From Halosimplex amylolyticum (GTDB taxonomy: Archaea > Halobacteriota > Halobacteria > Halobacteriales > Haloarculaceae): a stretch of DNA of 64,000 bases. The position numbers and the translations under genes were made by a program. A model generated the notes under the pieces. The model saw only the letters and a program-made list of their open reading frames with translations, searched no databases and was not told the DNA's origin. Numbering within the stretch: position 1 is the stretch's first letter; every line of letters begins with the position of its first letter. This document shows positions 43,406 to 53,160 of this stretch, piece after piece. The DNA lies in assembly GCF_051414035.1 (NCBI RefSeq), contig NZ_JBLKNW010000001.1:1550001-1614000 (forward strand), written 5' to 3'.

Positions 43406-44669
43406 ATCGGAGGTCGCGGTGATCGGCGGCGGCCTCGCCGGCGCCTTCGCCGCGCTCTCCGCCGCGCGCGAGGGCGCGGACGTCCGCCTGCTCTCGTACA
43501 AGCAGAGCACGCTCGCGCAGGCGTCGGGGCTCGTCGACCTGCAGGGGTACACCCCCGAGGGCGATGGACCCGTCGCCGACCCGTACGAGGCGATCCCCGC
43601 GCTCCCCGACGAACACCCCTACAGCGCCGTCGGCGTCGACGGCGTCCGTGCGGCCATGGCGCTGTTCGACGAGGTAGCCGACCGCTACCGCGGCGCCCAC
43701 ACCGACCGGAACGCCCTGTTGCCGACGCACGGAGGGACGGTCAAACCCACCGCGCGCTACCCGTCGGGCGCCGCCGCCGGTCTGGCGAGCGACGACCGCG
43801 ACGCCTTGCTGGTCGGGTTCCGGTCGCTCGTCGACTTCGACGCGCCGCACGCGGCCGCCCACCTGCGGAACGCCGGCGTGCCCTTCGACGTGCTCGGGGC
43901 GAGCATCGAGTTCCCCGGCGACCTGAACGCCGACGCGAAGGTGACCCGGTACGCGAAACTGCTCGACGAGGACAGCGAGGTCCCGGTCGGTGGCCGTCCC
44001 CGCAACGTCCGGAGTGCGCTCGCGGCCGCGGTCGAACCGCACCTCGACGGGGCCGAGCGAGTCGGGTTCCCGGCAGTGCTCGGCGACGACGATCCCGCGG
44101 CAGTCCGCGAATCCCTCGAACGCGCGCTCGGCGTACCCGTCTTCGAGGTGCCGATGGGGCCGCCGTCGCTACCGGGACTGCGCCTCGAAGACGACCTCTA
44201 CGCGGCGCTCGACGACGCGGGAGTCAGCATGGAGACCGGCAACCCAGTCGTCGACTACGACGGCGAGAGTCGGGTCGAACAGGTGTCCATCGACCGCAAC
44301 GGCGCGCGGATCCCCTTCACGGCCGAGCAGTTCGTCCTCGCGACGGGCGGTCTGGTCGGCAAGGGCATCGGCTCCGACCGCGAGGGGGTCCGAGAGCCGA
44401 TTTTCGACTGTCACGTCCCCCACGCCGCAGACCGCTACGAGTGGTTCGACCGGGACGCCTTCGGCGACCACGACTTCGCACACTTCGGCGTCCGGACCGA
44501 CGGGACGCTCCGACCGCTCGACGACGAGGGGTCGGTCGAGTTCGAGAACTTGCGCGCGGCGGGGTCGGTGCTCGGAGGGTACGACTTCGCAGCGGAGAAA
44601 TCGGGCAGCGGGGTCTCCATCGCGACCGGGCACGCGGCCGGGACCGCCGCCGCGGAGGCGGTGCGATGA
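43395..44669 (+). CDS. glpB: Glycerol-3-phosphate dehydrogenase subunit B
   Basis: A 424-residue flavoprotein subunit of the GlpABC complex. The Rossmann motif is EVAVIGGGLAGAFAALSA, followed by the GlpB-typical ASGLVDLQGYTPEG and later PPSLPGLRLEDDL. The C-terminal FAD block is AAEKSGSGVSIATGHAAG. It overlaps glpA by 11 bp and shares its ATGA stop/start with glpC, so translation of the three is coupled. Subunit B links GlpA to the Fe-S subunit at the membrane. Confidence 0.93.
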   Translation: MAIESEVAVIGGGLAGAFAALSAAREGADVRLLSYKQSTLAQASGLVDLQGYTPEGDGPVADPYEAIPALPDEHPYSAVGVDGVRAAMALFDEVADRYRGAHTDRNALLPTHGGTVKPTARYPSGAAAGLASDDRDALLVGFRSLVDFDAPHAAAHLRNAGVPFDVLGASIEFPGDLNADAKVTRYAKLLDEDSEVPVGGRPRNVRSALAAAVEPHLDGAERVGFPAVLGDDDPAAVRESLERALGVPVFEVPMGPPSLPGLRLEDDLYAALDDAGVSMETGNPVVDYDGESRVEQVSIDRNGARIPFTAEQFVLATGGLVGKGIGSDREGVREPIFDCHVPHAADRYEWFDRDAFGDHDFAHFGVRTDGTLRPLDDEGSVEFENLRAAGSVLGGYDFAAEKSGSGVSIATGHAAGTAAAEAVR

Positions 44670-46111
44670 GCGATACCGAACGCGGTGGCGCGAGCGACGC
44701 AGACGCCGGTACGGCCGACTACGCCGACGAGACCACGATGAGCGACACGGAACACACTAGCGAATTCGAGCCAGCGGAACCGAACGCGAACGACGGACAC
44801 GAAACGGTCGACGTCTTCGGCGACGCCGAGGAGTTCGACCTCCGGCCCGGCGCCGACTCCTGTTACAAGTGCTCCTCGTGCGATACGAGTTGCCCGGTCG
44901 CGGAGGTCGACGACGACTTCCCCGGACCGAAGTTCCAGGGGCCCGAGCAGTGGCGGCTCACCCAGACCGACGAGGACTTCGAGGTCGACGACTCGGTGCT
45001 GGACTGTTCGAACTGCATGCGCTGCGACGACGCCTGTCCGTCGGGCGTTCCGCTCTCGCAGATGCACAATACGACGCGCGGGCGCTACGTCGACGAGCAG
45101 ATGGACAAGCTCTCCGTCGAGTACTGGCGCAACCGGATCCTCGCGAACTACCGCACCTCGGCCTTCTTCGCGAGCAAGGTCCCCCGGCTCGCGAACGTCG
45201 CGATGAATTTCGGACCGGCCCGCTGGGTCATGGAGAAGGCGTTGGGCGTCACCAGCGAGCGTGAGTTCCCCGCGTTCGCGACGGAGACGTTCCGCGAGTG
45301 GTGGGCCGCGGAGGGCGCCGCGGCTGGGTCCAGAGAGCGCGCTCGCGCCCGCCGCGAACGGCTGGGCGAGGACCCCGACGCGGACAAGAAGGTCGCGTAC
45401 TTCCACGGCTGTTACGCCAACTACAACACCCCGGAGGTGGGCAAGGCTTTGGTCTCCCTGTTCGAGCACTTCGGCTACGAGATCGTCGTCCCCGAGCAGG
45501 GCTGTTCGGGCACGCCCATGTTCGCCAACGGGATGCTCGACGACGCTCGCCGGGACGCAGAGGTGAACGTCTCCTCGCTCTCGGACCTGGTCGATCAGGG
45601 CTACGACGCCATCTGTTCCTGTACGTCGTGCTCGATGTCCCTGCGACAGGAGTACCCCGAGCTGTTCGACTTCGAGGGGACCGCCGACGTCGCCGCCCAC
45701 ACTTACGAGGCCGTCGAGTACCTGCGCGTCCACGAGGACCTCTCTGGCGCCGTCGCGGAGGCCGACGTGGCCGGGGAACTCGCCGAGGAGTTCGCCTACC
45801 ACGCGCCCTGTCACGCCCGTAATCAGGGGCTCGACCGCCAGGCCGTGGAGCTGTTCCGCGACCTCGACGGCGTCGACGTCGAGGACGTCGGCGACTCCTG
45901 TTCGGGCATCTCCGGCACCTACGGCTGGAAGGAAGAGAAGTACGAGAAGTCGATGGCCATCGGCGAGGAGATGTTCGAGCACATGGAAGGCGCCGCGGGC
46001 GAGACGGGCATGACCGAGTGTCCGACCTGCGCGATGCAGATGGAACACGGCACCGGCTACGAGATCCGCCACCCGCTCGAAGTGCTCGAAGCCGCCCTCG
46101 TCTCGGAGTGA
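44666..46111 (+). CDS. glpC: Glycerol-3-phosphate dehydrogenase subunit C (Fe-S, CCG domains)
   Basis: A 481-residue electron-transfer subunit. After an acidic leader of about 50 residues come two ferredoxin-type clusters: SCYKCSSCDTSCP and CSNCMRCDDACP. Two CCG-type cysteine domains follow, around YFHGCYANYNTPEVGKAL with EQGCSGTPMF, and YHAPCHARNQGLDRQ with GDSCSGISGTYG. The start ATG overlaps the glpB stop by three bases; an ATG at 44738 would remove part of the leader. It passes electrons to the quinone pool. Confidence 0.95.
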   Translation: MSDTERGGASDADAGTADYADETTMSDTEHTSEFEPAEPNANDGHETVDVFGDAEEFDLRPGADSCYKCSSCDTSCPVAEVDDDFPGPKFQGPEQWRLTQTDEDFEVDDSVLDCSNCMRCDDACPSGVPLSQMHNTTRGRYVDEQMDKLSVEYWRNRILANYRTSAFFASKVPRLANVAMNFGPARWVMEKALGVTSEREFPAFATETFREWWAAEGAAAGSRERARARRERLGEDPDADKKVAYFHGCYANYNTPEVGKALVSLFEHFGYEIVVPEQGCSGTPMFANGMLDDARRDAEVNVSSLSDLVDQGYDAICSCTSCSMSLRQEYPELFDFEGTADVAAHTYEAVEYLRVHEDLSGAVAEADVAGELAEEFAYHAPCHARNQGLDRQAVELFRDLDGVDVEDVGDSCSGISGTYGWKEEKYEKSMAIGEEMFEHMEGAAGETGMTECPTCAMQMEHGTGYEIRHPLEVLEAALVSE

Positions 46112-46208
46112 CCGCCTCGAATCCGTTGTGACATCGCGGGTGCCAGTCGCCGGTCTGGCCGACCCCGAAACTGGAGAGTGATACGGTGAGGCGCCCGTCC
46201 TTCGGCAC

Positions 46209-46652
46209 TCAGCCGCTCCGGACGAACGTCACCGGGCAGGGCGCTTCGAGCAGGACGGTCTGGGCCGTCGAGCCGAACACGGCCTTGCCGGTGGGTCGAC
46301 GCTTGCGACCGCCGACGAACACCATGTCGGCGCCGACCTCCTCGGCCAGTTCGACGATCGCCTCGCCGTGGGGGCCGACGGCGCTACGGACTTCGAGGTC
46401 GAGGCCCGACCCGTCGAACAGGTCCCGGAACCGCTTGACGTTCCGGTGGCGACGGGCGATGCTGTCCGGGTCGCCGCCCTCGTCGAAGTCCATCCGGTCG
46501 GTGTAGTCGGCGAACTCCTCGTCCGTGAACACGTGCCCGAGGACGACCGTCGCGCCCGCCGGTCCCGCCACGTCCCGGACGGTGTCCGCCAGCGTCTCGA
46601 CGCGGTCGTCGTCGTCCGGCCCGACTGCGAGCAGAACTGTTTCCAGCGCCAT
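46209..46652 (-). CDS. Universal stress protein (UspA family)
   Basis: A 147-residue single-domain Usp. The N-terminus ETVLLAVGPDD and the C-terminal ATP-binding signature GGRKRRPTGKAVFGSTAQ (G-x2-G-x9-G-S/T type) with PCPVTFV are visible. A charged insertion (TDRMDFDEGGDPDSIARRHR) is usual for haloarchaeal members. Usp proteins bind nucleotides and respond to stress; no partner is known. It is monocistronic, between glpC (convergent) and PEP carboxylase. Confidence 0.9.
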   Translation of the reverse strand: MALETVLLAVGPDDDDRVETLADTVRDVAGPAGATVVLGHVFTDEEFADYTDRMDFDEGGDPDSIARRHRNVKRFRDLFDGSGLDLEVRSAVGPHGEAIVELAEEVGADMVFVGGRKRRPTGKAVFGSTAQTVLLEAPCPVTFVRSG

Positions 46653-46734
46653 GCGTCAGTCGTTCGACCGCTCGCGTGAAGCCGTTTTCGGCGGTCAATT
46701 CTGAAATCGGCGCGATCGCGGCGATAGGCCCCGC

Positions 46735-49431
46735 TTACCCGGTGTTTTTCATCCCGGCGGCGATACCTTGCACCGTCAGGCGGAGCGTGCGGCTCTCCTC
46801 CTCGGTGAGGTGGGACTGCGAGAGCAGTCGCACCTGCAGGAGGTTCAGCGGGTCGACGTAGGGGTTGCGCCGCGCGAGGTTCTCTTCGAGCCACTCGCGG
46901 CGCAGGAGGCTGTCGCGGCCGGTTATCTCCTTGATCGCGTCGACGGCGCTCTCGTACTCCTCGCGGATGCGCGGGAACAGTTCGTCGCGCAGGTCCTCGG
47001 GCGCGAGGTCGGCGTACTGCTCGGCGATCTCCATCTCCGAGCGCGCGAGCGCGAGGGCCGCGTTGTCGAGCGTCGTCTGGAAGAACAGCCACTCCTCGTA
47101 CATCTCCTGCAGGGTCTCCATATCGCCCCCGGAGTCGAGATACGTCTCGATCCCGGTCGCCAGGGAATACCACCCCGGGAGGATACAGCGGGCCTGCGTC
47201 CACGAGAACACCCACGGGATGGCGCGCAGGTCGTCGACGCTGCGGTCCTCGGACCGGGAGGCCGGACGCGAACCCAGGTTCAGGTTCTCGATGACGGTGA
47301 TCGGCGTCGCCGTCTCGAAGAACTCGACGAAGCCGTCGGTCTCCAGCAGGTCGAGGTACTCCTCGCGGGCGGCCTCGGCGGCCGTCTCCATCGCCTCGGT
47401 CCACTCATCGGGGACCTCCTCGACGGGCGCTTCCATCGCGTTGTGACGCGCGCGGATCTGTGCGTTGAGCATCTGTTCGAGGTTGCGCTCGGCTATCGAC
47501 CGGTTCGCGTACTTCTCGGAGATGGTCTCGCCCTGCTCGGTGAACTTGATCTGCCCCGAGACCGTCTCGTTCGGCAGGGCGAGCATCGCGTCGTTCATCG
47601 GGCCGCCGCCGCGGGAGATGGAGCCGCCGCGGCCGTGGAACAGCCGCATCTCCACGTCGTAGTCGTCAGTGATCGCGGCGAGTCGGCGCTGGTTGCGGAA
47701 GAGGCTCCAGTTCGCCGCGAGGAAGCCGTTCTCCTTGTTGGAGTCGGAGTAGCCGAGCATGATCTCCTGGACGCCGTTCCGGGCGTCGAGCGCCTGCTCG
47801 TAGGCCTCGTTCTCGAACAGCGTGCCCATGATGCGGCGTGCGCCGTCGAGGGCGTACTTCGATTCGAGCAGCGGTACGACGTCGAGCCCGCAGTAGCCCG
47901 GCAGGTCGACGATGCCCGCCTGATCGGCGAGGAACAGGACTTCGAGGACGTGCGAGGGCTCCTCGCACCAGCTGATGGCGTAGGTGTCGATCGCGTCGAC
48001 GCCGTAGTCGCGCTGCCACTCGGCGGTCTCGGCGAACAGGCGGAGGACGCGCTCGGCGTCGTCTGAGTACCCCTGGCGGTCCTCGACGTCGATCACGGGC
48101 TCGTCCTGCAGGATGGCCTCGGTGAGGAAGTCGACACGCTCGTCCTCGGACATGGCCTCGTAGTCGATCCCCTCGCGGTCGACGGCCTCGGCGATGGCGT
48201 TGGTGTGGTTCGCGCGGTGGTCGCGCAGGTCGAGGCTGGCGAGGTTGAACCCGAAGGTGTCGACCGTCCGGTACAGCGGGTCGACCTGGGACTCGGCTAT
48301 CACCTCGGCGCCGTTGGCGCGCAGGCTCTCGGCGATCGTCTCGATGTCGGTGAGGAGCTCCGACTCTTCCTCGTAGCCGCCCGAGCGCACGTCGTTGACC
48401 CGCAGGACGCTCTCGCGCATCAGCTTGAGCATCTGGCGGTAGGGCTCGTTCGGGTAGCGCTCTTCGGCCTCGCTCGCGACGCCGGGGAGGCGCTCGCGGT
48501 GGGCCTCCAGTCGCTCGTCGAAGCGCTCACCGGTGTCGATCTGGCGGGCGTCCTGACTGAGGATGCCCGAGAGGGCCTTCAGGCGGTCGCGGTAGAGCGG
48601 GAGCGCGACCGACTGCTGGCGGTCGAGCGTCTCCTCGGTGACCTCGGGGGTGACGAACGGGTTGCCGTCGCGGTCGCTGCCGGCCCACGAGCGGAACTCG
48701 TAGAGCTTCGGGACGTCCACCTCGCCGTCGAACTCCTCGTCGACGGCGCGTTCGAGCGCGTCGTACACCTCGCTGATGACGACGAAGAGGACGTTCTCGA
48801 GGTACCACTGGACGTTGAGCGCCTCGTCGGTCACCTCCGGCCGCCGGTCGCGGACCTGCGGCGTCTGCCAGAGGCTCGTGACCTCGGCCTCCAGGTCGCG
48901 TTCGACGTCCGCCTGCTCGTCGCTGGTGAGGCGCACCTCGTCGAGCGTCTCCAGGTGCTCGGAGACAGACCGGAGCTTCGCCTTCACGGTCTTGCGACGG
49001 GCCTCCGTCGGGTGGGCCGTGAACGTCGGCTGGATGAGCACGTCCTCTAGCACCTGTTCGACCGTCTCGGCGCTCAGGTCGCGCTCGGCGAGTTCCTCGA
49101 CCGCGTCGCGAACGCTGTCTTCGAGCGTCCCGTCCTGACTCCCCTCGCGGATCTCGCGGACGCGCTGGCGCTCCTCCGCGAGGTTGATGAGTTCGAAGTA
49201 GGTCGTGAACGCCCGCGCGACGACGTCCTGTTCCTCCGCGGAGAGCCCGTCGAGCGTCTCGTGGATGACCGCACGGTCCGCCGCCTCCCCACGCCGATAG
49301 GCGACGGCCGCCGTCCGAATCTGTTCCACGATGTCGAACGCAGATTCGGAACTCTGTCCCTTGATGATCTCTCCCAGGAGCTCCCCTAACTCCCGTACGT
49401 CCTGGTTCACCTCTCTGGCATGCAAATCCAT
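46735..49431 (-). CDS. ppc: Phosphoenolpyruvate carboxylase
   Basis: An 898-residue bacterial-type PEPC that makes oxaloacetate from PEP and bicarbonate. The ATG at 49431 was chosen because a TATA box lies 23-31 nt upstream. Catalytic motifs are IQPTFTAHPTEARRKTV (His), RSWAGSDRDGNPFVTPEV, MLGYSDSNKENGFLAA, LFHGRGGSISRGGGP and NLNLGSRPASR, with the family C-terminus RLTVQGIAAGMKNTG. It is complete. Beside glycerol genes it would be the anaplerotic branch during growth on C3 substrates. Confidence 0.96.
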   Translation of the reverse strand: MDLHAREVNQDVRELGELLGEIIKGQSSESAFDIVEQIRTAAVAYRRGEAADRAVIHETLDGLSAEEQDVVARAFTTYFELINLAEERQRVREIREGSQDGTLEDSVRDAVEELAERDLSAETVEQVLEDVLIQPTFTAHPTEARRKTVKAKLRSVSEHLETLDEVRLTSDEQADVERDLEAEVTSLWQTPQVRDRRPEVTDEALNVQWYLENVLFVVISEVYDALERAVDEEFDGEVDVPKLYEFRSWAGSDRDGNPFVTPEVTEETLDRQQSVALPLYRDRLKALSGILSQDARQIDTGERFDERLEAHRERLPGVASEAEERYPNEPYRQMLKLMRESVLRVNDVRSGGYEEESELLTDIETIAESLRANGAEVIAESQVDPLYRTVDTFGFNLASLDLRDHRANHTNAIAEAVDREGIDYEAMSEDERVDFLTEAILQDEPVIDVEDRQGYSDDAERVLRLFAETAEWQRDYGVDAIDTYAISWCEEPSHVLEVLFLADQAGIVDLPGYCGLDVVPLLESKYALDGARRIMGTLFENEAYEQALDARNGVQEIMLGYSDSNKENGFLAANWSLFRNQRRLAAITDDYDVEMRLFHGRGGSISRGGGPMNDAMLALPNETVSGQIKFTEQGETISEKYANRSIAERNLEQMLNAQIRARHNAMEAPVEEVPDEWTEAMETAAEAAREEYLDLLETDGFVEFFETATPITVIENLNLGSRPASRSEDRSVDDLRAIPWVFSWTQARCILPGWYSLATGIETYLDSGGDMETLQEMYEEWLFFQTTLDNAALALARSEMEIAEQYADLAPEDLRDELFPRIREEYESAVDAIKEITGRDSLLRREWLEENLARRNPYVDPLNLLQVRLLSQSHLTEEESRTLRLTVQGIAAGMKNTG

Positions 49432-49453
49432 AACAGTGCGTGTCAGGCCCACT

Positions 49454-49462
49454 CGTATAATT
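49454..49462 (-). promoter_or_regulatory. TATA box of ppc
   Basis: On the minus strand AATTATACG lies about 27 nt upstream of the ppc start codon, giving a leaderless transcript. Confidence 0.6.
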
Positions 49463-49706
49463 GTAGCGGATTTCGAGAATCATCAGGGACGTGCATGTTG
49501 GATCCGGCGACCCCACCGGCTCGAACGCCTCCCTTACTCGACGATAGTCGAATTCGGTTTCGACGTGTTCCGGAGTGCCGAACGGATCGACGTCGAAGTT
49601 CCCGTCTCTCGAACCGGTGGGCCGTGACGGCGGCGCCGTCCGGGAAGTAGCCGGGGTTCACACGTGAACGTCCGGCTTGAAGGGCGATGGGTTCGACGTC
49701 TGTCAC

Positions 49707-50507
49707 ATGGCCTACGCGATGAACGACGGCGCGCGACTGGCCTACGAGTTCGATGGGCCCGAGGACGCGCCGGTCGTGACGTTCGTCGAGGGGTTGAGCT
49801 ACGGAACGTGGATGTGGGGCTGGCAACGGGAGGCGTTCGACGAGTACCGCACGCTCGTCTGGGACAACCGGGGGACAGGGGACTCCGACGAGCCCGAGGG
49901 TCCCTACACCGTCGCCGATATGGCGGAAGACCTCGACGCCGTGCTCGACGACGCCGGCGTCGAGCGCACGCACCTCGTCGGGGCCAGTCTCGGCGGGATG
50001 ATCGCACAGGAGTACGCCCTGGAGTACGACCGCGTCGAGTCGCTCGCCCTGCTCTGTACGACGCCCGGTGGCGACGACGCCGTCCCGATCCCGGAGGAGA
50101 CGCGGGCCAGGATGCTGAACGTCCCCGAGGAGTACGGCCCGGCCGAGACCATCCGCCACAAGATGCGGCCTGCGTTCACCGACGAGTTCTGGGAGCGCGA
50201 GCCGGAGGTGATAGACCGCATCGTCGACTGGCGGCTCGACACGGACCCCTCCGATCGGGCCTACGAGTGGCAGAGCGCGGCCGCCGCCGAGTTCGACGAG
50301 AGTCATCGACTCGACGACCTCGCCCTCCCGACGCTCGTCCTCCACGGGGCCGACGACCACGTCCTTCCGGTCGAGAACGGCCGTCTCCTCGCGGAGCTGA
50401 TCCCCGGGGCGACGTACGCCGAAATCGAGGGTGGCTCACACCTCTTTTTCATCGAACGACCCGAGCGCGTGAACGACCAACTCCGGGAGTTCTTCAGCGA
50501 TGCGTAG
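49707..50507 (+). CDS. Alpha/beta-fold hydrolase
   Basis: A 266-residue alpha/beta hydrolase. The oxyanion region is FVEGLSYGTWMW, the strand-helix block is LVWDNRGTGDSDEPEGPY, the nucleophile elbow is VGASLGGMIAQEYAL (Ser), the acid is in VLHGADDHVLP and the His in EGGSHLFFIERP. The ATG at 49707 gives a standard family start (MAYAMNDGARLAYEF). It overlaps the acyl-CoA ligase gene by 8 bp and is the first gene of the cluster. It could release a carboxylate that the ligase then activates; the substrate is unknown. Confidence 0.85.
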   Translation: MAYAMNDGARLAYEFDGPEDAPVVTFVEGLSYGTWMWGWQREAFDEYRTLVWDNRGTGDSDEPEGPYTVADMAEDLDAVLDDAGVERTHLVGASLGGMIAQEYALEYDRVESLALLCTTPGGDDAVPIPEETRARMLNVPEEYGPAETIRHKMRPAFTDEFWEREPEVIDRIVDWRLDTDPSDRAYEWQSAAAAEFDESHRLDDLALPTLVLHGADDHVLPVENGRLLAELIPGATYAEIEGGSHLFFIERPERVNDQLREFFSDA

Positions 50508-52155
50508 GGGCGCCCAGGAGTGGGTCGGCGCGTGGAGCGCCAAACGGGCGGCGCTCTCGCCCGACCGGGTCGGACTCGTTGACGCCGCCACCGGGACGGA
50601 GTACACCTACGCCGAACTGGACCGGCGGGCGAATCGCTGTGCTCGATTGCTCGCCGACCACGGGGTCTCGCTCGACGGGGGTGACGAGGAGACAATCGGA
50701 GGTGACGAGGAGACGACCGGAGGAGACGAGGGAGACGACGGAGCCGTGACCGGGCGCGCCGGCGGCCGCGTCGCCGTCGTCTCCCGGAACCGGCCCGAGT
50801 ACGTCGATCTCTTCTTCGCCACGGGGAAGACTGGCGGCCTCCTCGCGCCGCTGTCCCACCGGCTGGCCCCGCCGGAACTGGCCGAGTTGCTCGCCGCCGT
50901 CGACCCCGAACTGCTGGTCGTCGAGGAGCCCTTCGCCGATCTGGTCTCCGAAGCGACCGCAGAAGACACGGGGGCCGGCGACTGTCCGATCCTGTCGCTG
51001 CCCGTGGACGGCGAATCGACGTGGAAGACCTACGCGTCGGCGCTTCCCGAGGACGGCGGCGAGTTCGACGGGCCGACAGTCGCGCCCGGCGACCCGCACC
51101 TGTTCCTGCACACCGGCGGGTCCACGGGGACGCCAAAGGAGACGGTCGTCTCTCACGAGGCGATCGTCTGGAACTCGGTGAACACGATCACGGCGTGGGG
51201 ACTGCGCGACGACGACGTGACGCCGATGGTGTTCCCGATGTTCCACACCGGCGGGTGGAACGTCCTCACCGTCCCCCTGTTCCACATGGGCGGGCAGGTC
51301 GTGATCGACCGCGAGTTCGACCCCGGCCAGATCCTCGGCATCGTCGAGGACCGGTCGGCGAGCGTTCTCGTCGCCGTGCCCGCGGTCCTCCGGATGATGG
51401 TCGAACACGAGCGCTGGGACGGGACGGACCTGTCGTCGCTCCGGTTCGTCAAGTCCGGCGGCGGCCCCTGTCGCCAGTCCGTCATGGAGGCGTGGTGGGA
51501 CCGTGGCGTCGACCTCTCGCAGGGCTACGGCCTCACCGAGTGCGGCCCCAACAACTTCGCGATGCCCGACGGCTGGCCCCGGGAGAAGGCCCACACCGTC
51601 GGCGTCGCGAACGTCCACGTCGACGCTCGCGTCGTCGACGACGACGGCGTGGAGGTTCCCCAGGGCGATATCGGCGAACTGCAGCTCCGCTCGCCGCACG
51701 CCGCCGACCGATACTGGCGTGCGCCCGCGGAGACCGCCGAGACGTTCGGCGACTGGGTGTCGACGGGCGATCTCGCCCGCGTCGACGAGCAGGGCTACGT
51801 CTCCATCGAAGGGCGCAAGAAGAACCTGTTCGTCAGCGGCGGCGAGAACGTCTACCCCGCGGAAGTCGAGGACGCCGTCGCCGACCACCCGGTCGTCGCC
51901 GACGTCGTCGTCGTCCCCGTCCCCGACGACCAGTGGGGCCAGGTCGGCAAGGCCGTGGTCGAACTCGCGCCGGGTGCGGAGCGAGCCGGTGACCGGGCCG
52001 ACGACCCGCTGCCGGTCGACGAACTCCGCGAGTTCCTCGACGGGACGCTCGCCCGGTTCAAACACCCCAGACGGATCGCGTTCGTGGACGAACTCCCGAC
52101 GAGCGGCCCGTCGAAGATCGACCGCGACGCCGTCGAGGCCGAGTTCGGCGAGTGA
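50500..52155 (+). CDS. AMP-forming acyl-CoA synthetase/ligase
   Basis: A 551-residue ANL-superfamily enzyme that activates a carboxylic acid to acyl-AMP and then acyl-CoA. The P-loop is LFLHTGGSTGTPKETVVSH, the A5 block is QGYGLTECGPNNFAMP, the hinge block is WVSTGDLARVDEQGYVSIEG with RKKNLFVSGGENVYPAEVED, and the catalytic Lys is in PTSGPSKIDRDAV. A Gly/Asp/Glu-rich repeat (about 60-82, GGDEETIGGDEETTGGDEGD) is inserted near the N-terminus. It follows the hydrolase with an 8-bp overlap. The substrate is not deducible. Confidence 0.9.
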   Translation: MRRGAQEWVGAWSAKRAALSPDRVGLVDAATGTEYTYAELDRRANRCARLLADHGVSLDGGDEETIGGDEETTGGDEGDDGAVTGRAGGRVAVVSRNRPEYVDLFFATGKTGGLLAPLSHRLAPPELAELLAAVDPELLVVEEPFADLVSEATAEDTGAGDCPILSLPVDGESTWKTYASALPEDGGEFDGPTVAPGDPHLFLHTGGSTGTPKETVVSHEAIVWNSVNTITAWGLRDDDVTPMVFPMFHTGGWNVLTVPLFHMGGQVVIDREFDPGQILGIVEDRSASVLVAVPAVLRMMVEHERWDGTDLSSLRFVKSGGGPCRQSVMEAWWDRGVDLSQGYGLTECGPNNFAMPDGWPREKAHTVGVANVHVDARVVDDDGVEVPQGDIGELQLRSPHAADRYWRAPAETAETFGDWVSTGDLARVDEQGYVSIEGRKKNLFVSGGENVYPAEVEDAVADHPVVADVVVVPVPDDQWGQVGKAVVELAPGAERAGDRADDPLPVDELREFLDGTLARFKHPRRIAFVDELPTSGPSKIDRDAVEAEFGE

Positions 52156-52255
52156 GCGAAGACCGGCGCCGTGCACCCGGCGGACGGCGGGCCGATCCGA
52201 CCGTGGTCGCGCGATAGGACGCTCCTACAGCCGAGGTTGCCTTCGAAGGTAGAAT

Positions 52256-52273
52256 AATTTAAGTTCATTAAGG
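52256..52273 (+). promoter_or_regulatory. AT-rich promoter element before the HTH_10 gene
   Basis: AATTTAAGTT followed by CATTAAGG stands out in a GC-rich context. The second element is about 30 nt before the ATG at 52304 and is the better TATA candidate. Confidence 0.5.
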
Positions 52274-52303
52274 AAGTCCGTACGACAACAGGGTGTCCCG
52301 CGC

Positions 52304-53005
52304 ATGATAGATATCTCCATGGACATGGAGCAGTACGACTGTCCGTTCATCGACACGACGGCGGACCACGGGGTGGCGTTCTCCGCCATCCACTGGGACT
52401 TCGACACGTCCCGGCGGGAACTGGAGACGCGGATGGTGGTGGAGGGCGGCGACCGCGGACAGCTGTCCCAGGGGCTCGACGCGCTCCGGGAGCACGGCAA
52501 CATGCACGACTACACGCTCCTGAGCCGGCGCGACGACGTCGCCCACATCAAGACGGTCATCGACGAGACCGAAGCGATGCGGACGATCCGGCGCAACGAC
52601 GGCTACATCACCGGCCCGTTCTACATCGAGGGCGGGAGCGAGGTGTGGCACGTCGGCTTCGACCGCCCGCGCCAAGCCGACGACACGCTCGCCGAACTCG
52701 AACGCGACAACGAGTTCGACGTGGTCGAGCGGACGAACGCCGCTCTCCCGGACATGCAGGACCTCGTGCAGAACGCCGGGGCGGCCATGACGCTCATCGA
52801 GGGCTGCGAGGACCTCTCGGAGACCGAACGCGAGACGCTGGAGACCGCCGTCTCCTCGGGCTACTTCGAGTCCCCCCGCGACGCCACCCTCGGCACCCTC
52901 GCGGAGGAGTTCGACGTGTCCAAGCCGGCCGTCTCGAAGAACCTCCGCCGGGGACAGCGCAAGATGATCCAGCGCGTGGTGGACGCGCTCGACGAACTGG
53001 AATGA
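52304..53005 (+). CDS. HTH_10 (bacterio-opsin activator-type) transcriptional regulator
   Basis: A 233-residue haloarchaeal regulator. The N-terminal two-thirds is a sensor region of the BAT type (AIHWDFDTSRRELETRMVV). The C-terminal HTH_10 domain (about 170-230) reads LSETERETLETAVSSGYFES, then LGTLAEEFDVSKPAVSKNLR. It lies between the ligase and the transporter genes, so it probably controls this uptake cluster in response to the substrate; that is inference. Start ATG 52304 is favoured by promoter spacing, ATG 52319 is the alternative. Confidence 0.87.
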   Translation: MIDISMDMEQYDCPFIDTTADHGVAFSAIHWDFDTSRRELETRMVVEGGDRGQLSQGLDALREHGNMHDYTLLSRRDDVAHIKTVIDETEAMRTIRRNDGYITGPFYIEGGSEVWHVGFDRPRQADDTLAELERDNEFDVVERTNAALPDMQDLVQNAGAAMTLIEGCEDLSETERETLETAVSSGYFESPRDATLGTLAEEFDVSKPAVSKNLRRGQRKMIQRVVDALDELE

Positions 53006-53160
53006 GCACTGTCCTCGGGGTCGCACGGTCGACACCGCATTTTCCCGCCGACTGACGTCCGTTGCCGACCGTCCGCACCGCTCCGTTCCCCGTCCCGAAC
53101 GCGGTCGTTAACATGTAAACCCGGGTTGCTATGGCCGCTAGAGCGGTAGAAACTGGTATC